DNA from: Chamaelirium japonicum
Lineage: Eukaryota; Streptophyta; Magnoliopsida; Liliales; Melanthiaceae
DNA length: 64,000 nucleotides
Reading direction: 5' to 3'
Assembly (NCBI GenBank): GCA_947650365.1
Contig: OX393549.1
Coordinates: forward strand, 25,307,851-25,371,850
In this document: piece by piece, positions 33,110 to 41,999 of the stretch
How the letters are laid out: every line of letters starts with the position of its first letter
Position numbering within the stretch: the stretch's first letter is position 1
Program-made: the position numbers and the translations under genes
The notes under the pieces: generated by a model
Databases searched by the model: none
What the model was told of the DNA's origin: nothing
What the model saw: only the letters and a program-made list of their open reading frames with translations

Positions 33110-33360
33110 CAACGGGTTATTAACATGGTGGTATTTTCTCTCTCCCATGTTTGATTGGTTCCATGTTTGACTCCCGGTATGGATGTTGTGGAGCGAACTT
33201 CACTTCAAGACCGTTGTGCCTTGTTTGTGCGTGTGAATCATGGCCTTTGATGTCATGTTCGTTGGATTATGGAATTAATAAATAGCAGCTATTGCCTCTC
33301 CTCGTTTTGATCTCTGGAGCTCTTTGAGCCGTTGCTAGCATCATGTTCTTTGATCGCCTA
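33110..33360 (+). mobile_element. tRNA-derived SINE-like copy 2
   Basis: TGTTTGACTCCCGG (about 33164) is the B-box counterpart. GTTGTGGAGCGAACTTCACT and TTTGATGTCATGTTCG align with copy 1 about 1 kb upstream in the same orientation. Confidence 0.55.
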
Positions 33361-34063
33361 ACTAGTCCAAAAAAAAAATGAAGAAAGATTTAGAGTGTTA
33401 TGTGTTACTATTTGCACCTACAAAATTACTAACACCCCCCCATAACCCCAATCCGTTTTTTATTTTTAGTATTACCCCCATTTTGACAGTGCCTTCCCTT
33501 CCTCTCACCGCCCATCGTCGCCACTCCTCCTCCTCCCCTTCCTCCTCACTTCGATTGTCCCATCGGTGCTACCGGTTCCATGCACCTCACCGCCACCTCC
33601 TTCTTTTCTTCTTCCTCCTTCTCCCCTTCTTCCTCTTCCTCCCCACTCTAATGGTCACGTTGGAGCAGCCGGTTCATGCACCTCACCGCCTCCTTCTCCC
33701 CTCCTTCCTCCTCCCCACTCTGATTGTTCCCCCCTCTTTCTCCTCATTTCTATTGACAGGTCAGTCGCTCCATACCAACATGTTGATGACTGCTCCTGTC
33801 TGACATGGTGTGGTCCATTTCTCAACCGACATGGACCATATTATGTGGGATAGGAGCAACCAACAACATGTCGGTCTGGAGCCATTGGCACAATATGCAT
33901 ATTCATATGATGCCTGGGATGCAGCGGGGACACATCCGATATTTCTTTATTTGTTAAACTGGGATGCTAGTAACTTTTCAGGTACAAATAGTGACACCCA
34001 AGTTTTATTCACAGAAAAGCTTCAAACTCACTTTTTTTCTTATTGTTTATAGGTTATTATGAA
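33361..34063. other. Intergenic sequence with a pyrimidine-rich block
   Basis: 33500-33760 consists of degenerate CTCCTCCTTC tracts, with the word TGCACCTCACCGCC occurring at about 33580 and 33677. Otherwise no feature. Confidence 0.4.
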
Positions 34064-34787
34064 CTAGTGCATGTCCGTGCATGTCGGCACTGCAGCGGGC
34101 CGTCTTCGGCGGCAACACACTAGTCGACAATGCAGTGGGCTGCCTTTGGCGGCAAGACACCCCCCGGGCATCACCACCATCTCTCTTTTCCCTTCCATTT
34201 TTCTCTCTCTAAATCTCTCATCAATCTCTTTCAATCGGACTCCATCTACCCGAACCAAATCACGGCCGTCTATTTTGCCCAACCAAAATCCCAATGTGAA
34301 AACCCATGCATCTATGCACGTCCCCTCTTTCCTGATCTCTCTCTCTCATTGTCCTCTCTTTAGATCTTATCACAGTCGTTCCTCTCCTTTGCGATTAGCT
34401 CCTACCCGACCTCCCCCTTTATCTCTATACATTTCTTTCTCTTTCCTTACCTGCTTGCATCGCAGTCATCCAGGCATCCAGTCCTCTCAAATTACCCCAA
34501 CTCGTGCGACCCTCTCTCTCATCCGATTATCTTTCCTCTCTCTCTCCTACCTGATCACAATACCCACGTCCGAGTCATCCCTTCTCCCTCTCATCCGAAC
34601 CCCCTCCGGATCACTCTCTCTCTCTCTCTCTAAATCTCTTTTATCTCTCCTAACATATTTGCAGCCAACCTCCCCCTCTTTTCCGAATCTTTCTCTAACC
34701 TCCCACAATTCTCCCTTTCTTTCCTATTCTATCTATCCCCCCACCGATCGTTGTCTCTCTCTCTCCCCATGCAATCACAGTCGTCCC

Positions 34788-34788
<1 letters not shown>

Positions 34789-34853
<65 letters not shown>
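34789..34853 (+). repeat. (TC)n microsatellite inside the Helitron
   Basis: An uninterrupted dinucleotide tract. Confidence 0.95.
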
Positions 34854-34855
<2 letters not shown>

Positions 34856-35080
34856 CTCCGCACCTCCTTCGAACCCTACAAACCTGTCGATCCTCCCCCC
34901 TCCCTCTAAATCTCTCTCTTTCCTTATCTCTCTCTTTCTCTTTCCTATTCCGGACCAATCACAACCGTCCGTGTACTCCCTCCTGAATATCTCTTTCTCC
35001 TCCTACTTTTCCTGCGATCCGAGCATCCCTCGCGATCACCTCTCTTTCTTATTCTTTATCTATGAAGAGAGAGATTCTAT

Positions 35081-35121
<41 letters not shown>

Positions 35122-35124
35122 GTG

Positions 35125-35178
<54 letters not shown>
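35081..35178 (+). repeat. Two (GA)n tracts inside the Helitron
   Basis: GA runs at about 35083-35119 and 35130-35178 separated by TCGTGGGAA. A T-run (19 T) follows at 35221-35239. Confidence 0.95.
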
Positions 35179-35181
<3 letters not shown>

Positions 35182-35329
35182 GGCATGCGTGAGAGAGAGC
35201 GCCATAATGGTAGTGACAACTTTTTTTTTTTTTTTTTTATCTAGTCAGCTTGCTCCGTTTTGTCTTAGTCAGCTTTTTTGTTTCGTTTTGTCTAGTCAAT
35301 ATATAGACCGCCATCCCTTTTTATATAGA

Positions 35330-35780
35330 TGGGCTTGTTTTTCACTTAAAAACACTTTAGATCCCTCGCCACCTACTTATCATTTTGGTTCATGTACCAT
35401 GGGCTCGGTCGGAGCCTTGATGTGGGCTTTATTTTATTTTTTTTATCATGGGTCTAGGCCCAACCTTTGCACGGTTCGGGCCTATCCGATTTGTGGTCCA
35501 AGCCTAGTAGAGCATATAAACTAGTTCGTGACCTTGGTTAAACAGGTCAAAACCCTTTTCTTGCATCTCCAACAGGCTCCTAGGATTTTTCCCTATTCTC
35601 AAAGCTCTTGGCTGTCACGTAAGCTGGGGGCGAAAAGCATTCCAATTGGCTCCTCAATCTCTCCCTTTTCTTTTGTAAAAAGACCAAATTATAGGTCCAT
35701 GAAAGTAACTTTCGGAGGGTTGTTCAGGAATTAACAAAATCAATTGGCTTTTGTTTAATTCAAAATGTGGGGCCACTATC
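35330..35780. other. Intergenic sequence, nothing recognised
   Basis: No supported feature. Confidence 0.4.
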
Positions 35781-35900
35781 CAAAGTTTCCTTACTGTTCT
35801 CGGTAGGGCTGACGAAATACCAAAAATACAAAATTTGATATTCCCTACTGTTCTTGGTAGGGCAGATGAAATACAAAAAATACGAAATTTGATGGAGCCC
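35781..35900 (+). repeat. Tandem duplication of about 55 bp
   Basis: The words TACTGTTCTCGGTAGGGC and ACAAAATTTGAT at 35792-35841 recur as TACTGTTCTTGGTAGGGC and ACGAAATTTGATGG at 35847-35895. Confidence 0.75.
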
Positions 35901-36025
35901 GTTGGAGCACACTTTTAAAACCGTTTGACAAATTTTTTTTTGGTACAATAAGGAAGGATGTCAATCTTAGGAGCCCTTTGGAGATGCTCTTATGTATGCA
36001 ACTTAGAAATCTAGGACGTTTCCAA

Positions 36026-36190
36026 CTGATAGGTCAATCGGTAAGACATATGCAACCCATGGCCTTGGTTAAGGGTTCAAATAAGTGCTACGACATATTT
36101 CCTCCCCATCAATGACGAGTTTCGATCCTTGGTCTACTTGCCGTTGCACTAGCATGTGATGTACTGACCACTATGGCGGTCCCTTAAAAA
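36026..36190 (+). mobile_element. tRNA-derived SINE-like sequence
   Basis: TGATAGGTCAATCGGTAAGA resembles an A box and AAGGGTTCAAATAAG (about 36071) a B box. A minus-strand relative lies at 23760-23945 (shared ACCCATGGCCTTG). Confidence 0.55.
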
Positions 36191-36381
36191 AAAATTTAGA
36201 AAGGATCTAATATCCAAAATAAAGGTTCTATGATCTGGACTCCGACATTCGTTTTCTCTCTCCCTCTCTATTTTTCAGCAAAAAAATTCCCTTTTTTTTC
36301 TTCTTTTATTTGAGCAATAAGGAATATCATGCTTATGTCCTCTTGAGAGATATAGCGTTTCATGAAGGATCCAACTGCCAC

Positions 36382-36410
<29 letters not shown>
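36382..36410 (+). repeat. Poly(G) run of 29
   Basis: Twenty-nine consecutive G. Such a run can form a G-quadruplex but is also a known place for sequencing-length errors. Confidence 0.85.
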
Positions 36411-36412
<2 letters not shown>

Positions 36413-36970
36413 GTTGCAATGGCAATGGCAATGGCATTATTAAGGGCTTATCGCACTGGCCAACGACTTTATTATGTTAATTCCTCTAATCTATTTTTCT
36501 AAGTGTCACATTTTATGAAGTTTCAAAATCCTCGCACTTTAAAAGACCTCAAATAATCTTTGTGGATGCTCTTATGTGAGTCCTTCGTAAACTTGCTAAA
36601 AATAGGATGCTCATCAATCCTAGGGATATATGTTTGAGGAACTCAAAGGTGTATTACTGAATAGTGATCGTGTTCCGATCGAATGTACTGGCACTTGATC
36701 TGCTCATCAATTCGATCGTTTCGGGTTGTAGATAGTGAAAACATACATCCAAAGAGAAAATTATGGCCTTTACAACTTTTAATATGGAATCAAATTAGTA
36801 GGACAAACTTTTAGTGAAGACATTGGCTACCGGCGACAACTAGAGGTATCTTTGTGGTACTTCAAACTCTTAGATAAAAATATTCCCCAATACTTATTGT
36901 TTTCCTTCGAAAAAAGATTAGGTGTAGATGTTCTTGATCCCTTATCGTAAAGATGTGGCACACATACACG
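36411..36970. other. Intergenic sequence, nothing recognised
   Basis: No supported feature. Confidence 0.4.
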
Positions 36971-37059
36971 TCTATATAACAAGGGACGGGAGTTTTGTGC
37001 TGACTAGGACAATATGGAACCAAATGCTGATTAGACAAAAAAGAACAATGATCACAATC

Positions 37060-37766
37060 GTCGATCTCTCTCTTTCCAGATCTCTCTCTCTCCTCCCCCG
37101 ATCTCTCTCTCCGTATCTCTCTCTCTCTCTCTCTCTCTCGGTATCTCTCTCTCTTCCCCCGACTCTCTCTCTCTCTCTCTCTTTTCTGTTTCTTTCTCTC
37201 TCTCCGTCTCTCTCTTTCCCCAACTCTCTCTATCTCTCTCTCCCCCCGGTTCTCTCTCTCTAACTAACTAACTAACTAACTCTCTCTCTCAGTCGCTCTC
37301 TCTCTCTCTCTCAGTCGCTCTCCCCCGGTTCTCTCTCTCCTCCATCTCTCTCTCTTCCCCTGATTCTCTCTATCTCTTTCTCCCCCTGGTTTTCTCTCTC
37401 CTCCGTCTCTCTCTCTCTCTCTCTTTTCCCCCGACTCTCTTTATCTCTCTCTCCCCCCGGTTCTCTCTCTCTAACTAACTAACTCTCTGTCTCTCTCTCA
37501 GTCATGCTCTCTCTCTCTGATCTCTCTCTCAATCTCTCTCTCTCTCTTCCTCCGACTCTCTCTCTATCGCTCTCCTCCCCCGGTTCTCTTTCTCTCTAAC
37601 TAACTCTCTCTCTCTCTCTCCGATCTCTCTCTCTCTCTCTCTAACTAACACTCTCTCTCTCTCTAATCTCTCTTTCTCTCTCTCTCTCCTAATTGGCACC
37701 CACTCCCTCTCCGGCTCTCTCTCTCTCCCCAGTTCTCTCTCCCCCTGGTTCTTTCTCTCTCCTCCA

Positions 37767-37821
<55 letters not shown>

Positions 37822-37923
37822 ACCCGACTCTCTCTCCCTGGTTCTCTCTCTCGCTAACTAACTCTCTCTCTCTCTCTCTCTCTCCCACCCACTCCCTCCC
37901 CGGTTCTCTCTCTCTCTCTCCGG
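37060..37923 (+). repeat. Long pyrimidine-rich tract with AACTAACTAAC interruptions
   Basis: Nearly 0.9 kb of CTCT with recurring CCCCCGGTTCTCTCTC, CCTCCGTCTCTC and TAACTAACTAAC modules. The order of modules repeats loosely about every 90-200 bp, showing expansion by block duplication, not simple slippage alone. Confidence 0.85.
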
Positions 37924-38388
37924 TAGGGCTGGCAATTTCGGACCCGACACGGCAGACCCGACACGAAATTAGTGGGTCTGGGTCAGGGCTAAACGGGTTC
38001 GGGTCGTAAACGGGTCGACACGATAGACCTGTTTAATAAACAGATCGGGTCCGGGTTTAGTTAGGGTCTGGACACGGTGGACCCGGAAAGACATGTTTAA
38101 AATTCAACGGGTCGTGTCTGGTCGGGTCTACCCGCAATCCGATACTATAATATATAGTATCAGCGGGTCTATTGGGTTAGGTCAGGTCAAGTCGGATTGG
38201 GTCAACTGAATAAACCCGTGTGGTAAACGGGTTTATCGGGTCTACCCGTTTATAAACGGGTCGGGTACAGGTTAAGGATCTAGACACGATTAGTTAAACG
38301 GGTCGGGTCCAGGTCTAGGGGTTTTGGACACGACCAGAAAACTAGACACGACACGAACCCGACCCGACACGACTCATTGCCACCCCTA
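37924..38388. mobile_element. hAT MITE, GGGTC-rich family
   Basis: Ends TAGGGCTGGCAATTTCGG and ATTGCCACCCCTA. The 8-bp flanks CTCTCCGG (37916-37923) and CTCCCCGG (38389-38396) differ at one base. The interior is a run of ACCCGAC/GGGTCGGG words. Inverted relative to the copy at 61115-61568. Confidence 0.85.
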
Positions 38389-38396
38389 CTCCCCGG

Positions 38397-38653
38397 CAGT
38401 GTTTTTAAAGTCGAACCGCAAGGCAAACCGAAAAGGCATCCGGTTCAGTCCAAATCAGTTCAAACCGCTGGCTCAACCGTTTGAACTACATAAAATAGGT
38501 TTTTTTAAGTAGATATTTACCAAATCCTCCAATAAAAATTTTAATTCTGGGTTAACAGACAAATCAGTTTATTGAAAGATCGAACCGAAATATGTTCCGG
38601 TTTCGGTCCATTCTGGTCGGACCACCCGGTCTGGTCCGGTTTTCAAAACACTG
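38397..38653. mobile_element. hAT MITE, AACCG-rich family
   Basis: Ends CAGTGTTTTTAAAGTCGAAC and CCGGTTTTCAAAACACTG. Flanks CTCCCCGG (38389-38396) and CTCCCCAG (38654-38661) match at 7 of 8. Its left target copy is also the right target copy of the neighbouring MITE. Confidence 0.85.
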
Positions 38654-38688
38654 CTCCCCAGTTCTCTCTCCCGGTCTCTCTCTCCCCG

Positions 38689-38690
<2 letters not shown>

Positions 38691-38732
<42 letters not shown>
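38691..38732 (+). repeat. (CT)n microsatellite
   Basis: Dinucleotide run within the pyrimidine-rich Helitron body. A second run lies at 38900-38955. Confidence 0.95.
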
Positions 38733-38735
<3 letters not shown>

Positions 38736-38898
38736 CGTGCGCGCACGCACTCGCCCTCTCTCTAACTAACTCTTTCTCTCTCCCACAATCGAGAAAATCT
38801 ATGGTGTAACCGTGATGCCAGATCACTGGTATCATAGGCAAATCAAACCGTTTAGCACAACTATAATTGCATCATAGCCACACGTTGACAGCCACCAT

Positions 38899-38899
<1 letters not shown>

Positions 38900-38955
<56 letters not shown>
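38900..38955 (+). repeat. (CT)n microsatellite
   Basis: Dinucleotide run within the same Helitron. Confidence 0.95.
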
Positions 38956-39489
38956 TCCGAGGGTGGCAGGGGAGGAGCCCAAATCGTCTGCACCCAAGTC
39001 ACAACCCTACGTTACACCCATACCTGATGGTGCATCACACTCACCCCTACCGACAGACAAAGAGACGACAGTGATCAGGTACATGTTGGTGCCTATGTTG
39101 CTGATCTAATCAGAGTTGTTTCTTTGCTTGCTAGTTGGGACTGAGTGTGATGCATCGGTCGAATACAGTGCAATGGACGATTGTAACTTGGGAGGCAAAC
39201 GATGGGGCAGATAAATGGGGCAGAGGATTTGGGTTCGGGGGTTGGGGGTGGGGGGTGGTGATGCCCAAGGGCCGTGTTGTCACCGAAGGCGGCCCGCTGC
39301 ATTGCCGACAGGCACGGGCATGCACCAGTATTCTAGAGGCTTTAGAATGTGCTGGTTTTTTGTGGATGTTCTATCTAAATCAGAATGATTATGCTTACAG
39401 AAAATAATAACTTCTAAAACCTTTATCTAATTATTTAAAAATCGCTGTAAAAATTTCAGTGCATAAACATCATCCTCCGATCCTGACCT

Positions 39490-39885
39490 TAGGGCTGCAA
39501 ATGAGCCGAGCTGAGCCAAGCTGAGTTTTGGTCTATTTGAGCTTGGTTTGGTTAAAAGCTTGGTTGTTCAAGCTTGGACTTGGTTTGATTAGTAATCGAG
39601 TCGAGCTGAGTTTTGGTCTGTTTATGTCAAATCTTGGACTATATATATTCGGGCTATTCATGTCTTTTAATAACTTATACACAAGCATATTCACGAGATT
39701 GTTCACGACCCCTAAACGAACATGTTCACAAGCCCAATCGAGCCAAGCTTCAATATGTTTGAGCCTGTCTTGTTTATTAAACAGCCTAAACTCTAGGCTT
39801 GGGCTTGGCTTAAATAATAATCGAACAATATTTTACTGAGCTTGTTTGCGAGCTACTCATGAACAACTTGGTTCTTTTGCAGCTA
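39490..39885. mobile_element. hAT MITE, GAGCTTGG-rich family
   Basis: TAGGGCTGCAAATGAGCC at the left and GGTTCTTTTGCAGCTA at the right are imperfect inverted ends. Flanks CCTGACCT and CCAGACCC match at 6 of 8. Internal words GAGCTTGG, CGAGCTGAG and TTATTAAACAGCC are typical of this plant repeat. A fragment recurs at 45865-45920 inside the CACTA element. Confidence 0.65.
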
Positions 39886-40127
39886 CCAGACCCTATGGAA
39901 AATGTTGACTTTTGTAAAATCGAGTTCACCATTCAAAATGGGGTAACTGAATGGATAGGTTACCACGTGTGCGCTAAATGTCAACAATTATGGCTTAGGG
40001 CATATCCTAGCCATCAAATGAAGTTCTTCCCATCCCTCACATGTACATGAGTGAGAAATATGAAGTCTTATGCATACCATGTTTTTGATGTTTTGTCAGG
40101 TTTCTGGGTGCATTAGCGAGCACATAA
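39886..40127. other. Short spacer, nothing recognised
   Basis: No supported feature. Confidence 0.4.
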
Positions 40128-40370
40128 GGGGGTGTTTGGCATCATTCCGGAACAATCTATTTCCATTCCGAATTCTATGGTTTGAAAATAGCGGCTAGTA
40201 ATTGTTCCGCTAGAATGAAGGACTTGGGAACTAAAAAATATCACTCCGGCTATTTCTATGCCAATCGAAATGTTGTACCATCAAATTGCATTAGAAATAG
40301 TAATTCACGGTAATAGCCTCTTTTGGAAGAGGATTAAGGGAAACAGCTGTTCCACATACCAAACACCCCC
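40128..40370 (+). mobile_element. Tourist-like (PIF/Harbinger) MITE, complete
   Basis: Inverted ends GGGGGTGTTTGG and CCAAACACCCCC with TAA target duplications (40125-40127 and 40371-40373). 243 bp, no coding capacity. Truncated relatives are at 22660 and 22827. Confidence 0.92.
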
Positions 40371-40724
40371 TAAGTTGCAGGATCTTAGGGCAAGATTCAT
40401 GCACTAGCTTTGATTCTGACCGTCCTTTACATGGCTAAGCCCAATTGTTTCCTTGTGAACCTTATTTTTTTTATGGGGAACATGTTTTTTGTTTTTTTTT
40501 GATGGAATTAATTAAGGGGGTTCTATTGATGGTGCCCCAGCCCTCCAATTGGAGCGTTATTACATACAATTATTAATCCCTAAGTATCATCTTGTCTAGG
40601 ATAAGAGAGAAAATACAATTATAGACAGAGGAAAACGAGAAGGATCGCTGCATGTTATGGGGAGCAGATTGAATTGATCGATCGATCGATGGTTAAATTG
40701 AGCCATTGCAGGTAAGGTTGTGAG

Positions 40725-40870
40725 CGTGCATCGGTGCACATGTTATGAGGTGCAGACAAACATCATCCATGACTACGAGGTGTCAATATAAAGCCTAGCT
40801 TGCCCTAGGGCAGCCAGTAATGGGGGTCAAATGCCCTTACTAAACACACTAAGAAATTCAAACCTAATGT
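40725..40870 (+). repeat. Tandem unit, left copy (partner at 48230)
   Basis: GTGCATCGGTGCACATG, GAGGTGTCAATAT and GGGCAGCCAGTAATGGGGGT with TCAAATGCCCTTA recur in the same order and orientation at about 48230-48375. A LINE and then the CACTA element now separate the two copies. Confidence 0.8.
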
Positions 40871-40982
40871 TCAAACATAATTGAACTAGTAGTCTTGTGT
40901 TCTCTATTATAATTAGCAACTTAATTACCATCTTAATTGTGTCGTAGCAATTTAAAACCAACACGTGCATCGGTTGCACATG

Positions 40983-41151
40983 TTTTTGAGATAAAATAGC
41001 ATCCCTGAGCGGGGAGGGGGTTAGGCAGACCCCATCCTATATTAACCCAAAATCAAGAGAAAAGAAAAACCAGCATGCACCCCACAAAACGATGGTGACC
41101 ACACTACAAGGCCCAAAACCCCAGGTCACCCAAAAGCCCAGAACATCACCT
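40983..41151 (-). mobile_element. LINE 3' untranslated part, left half of a split LINE
   Basis: On the minus strand this runs from the CACTA insertion to GGGATGCTATTTTATCTCAA and an A-rich end. GGTTAGGCAGACCCC lies inside. The other half is at 48080-48227. Flanking words GTGCATCGGTTGCACATG (40965-40982) and ATGCATCGGTGCACAAG (from about 48229) look like a LINE target duplication. Confidence 0.65.
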
Positions 41152-41159
41152 CACTACAA

Positions 41160-41575
41160 AAAAAATAGTTTTTACCGACGGACAATATCCGTCGGTAAAG
41201 TTAGTTTTTCGTCGGTAAAGATTTATCGCGACGGAAGTCATTTCCGTCGCTAGTCTGTCGGAAAAAAAGGCGTCGGGAAAAATCGGTGACGGACAAAAAA
41301 TATCCGTCGATATTAATAATTAATACCGACGGATATTTTGTGTCCGTCGGTAATATACAAATATTTAATTATAAATATAAAAGATTTTTGTCGACGGAAT
41401 ATTACCGTCCGTCGGTAATATATAAGATTTTTGCCGACGAAATATTACTCTCCGTCGGCAATATATAAGGTTATTACCGACGGACGTTATAAATTCCGTC
41501 GCCAATATACAAATTATTTTAAAAAATAAAATAGCTTATTACCGATGGAAGTGATAAATTTCGTCGGCAAAAAAA
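41160..41575. repeat. Left subterminal array of the CACTA element
   Basis: At least eight TACCGACGGA/CCGTCGGTAA-type words in direct and inverted order, spaced 20-50 bp apart and separated by AT-rich filler. Confidence 0.9.
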
Positions 41576-41999
41576 CATGATTTTTTTAAAAAAAATTACT
41601 TAAATAATATTTTTTAATTCCTGTTATTTATAACAATACCATAATATATTCAAATATTACGATAATCGACTAAATCAACTATTACCACAATTTATCAAAT
41701 AATACCACAATTTATCAAATAATACCACAATATATTCAAATATTACCATAATTGATTAAATCAACTATTACAGCAATTTATCAAATATTACCACAATACC
41801 AGACAATTATAGACAAGACCAAAAATTGACCACATATTTATTACAAAATTATTTTTACATAATCCAAAACTGAGGGAGGCTGCGTGCCCTAGCTCAACCA
41901 CCCCACGTCGCCCGGCACCAATGTTGGTGCTCTCATCCCCTGACGCTGCACATCCTGCAATTAACATGTATTTGTTAAAAAAATAGTTTATATCTATAG

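Larger units (their letters stand above)
34064..35329 (-). mobile_element. Non-autonomous Helitron (family 2), minus strand
   Basis: Read on the minus strand it starts TCTATATAAAAAGGGATGG (35329) and ends CATGCACGGACATGCACTAG (34064), with host A before and T after, the A/T insertion rule of Helitrons. A short hairpin (TGCA CGGACA TGCA) precedes CTAG. The body is mostly pyrimidine-rich on the plus strand. The same family lies at 36971-39328 in the other orientation. Confidence 0.75.
36971..39328 (+). mobile_element. Non-autonomous Helitron (family 2), plus strand
   Basis: The element starts TCTATATAACAAGGGACGG, one substitution pair from the 5' end of the 34064-35329 copy, and ends GGCACGGGCATGCACCAG next to T, matching the other copy's 3' end (GCCGACA-GCACGG-CATGCAC-AG). 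Inside are a long pyrimidine tract and two hAT MITEs (37924-38388, 38397-38653). CCAG instead of CTAG at the end is a decayed terminus. Confidence 0.7.

Noticed and set aside
34071..35192. A 373-codon open frame rich in Ser, Leu and Pro
   Set aside because: It is the translation of a pyrimidine-rich Helitron interior with (TC)n and (GA)n tracts. The composition is simple-sequence and there is no domain.
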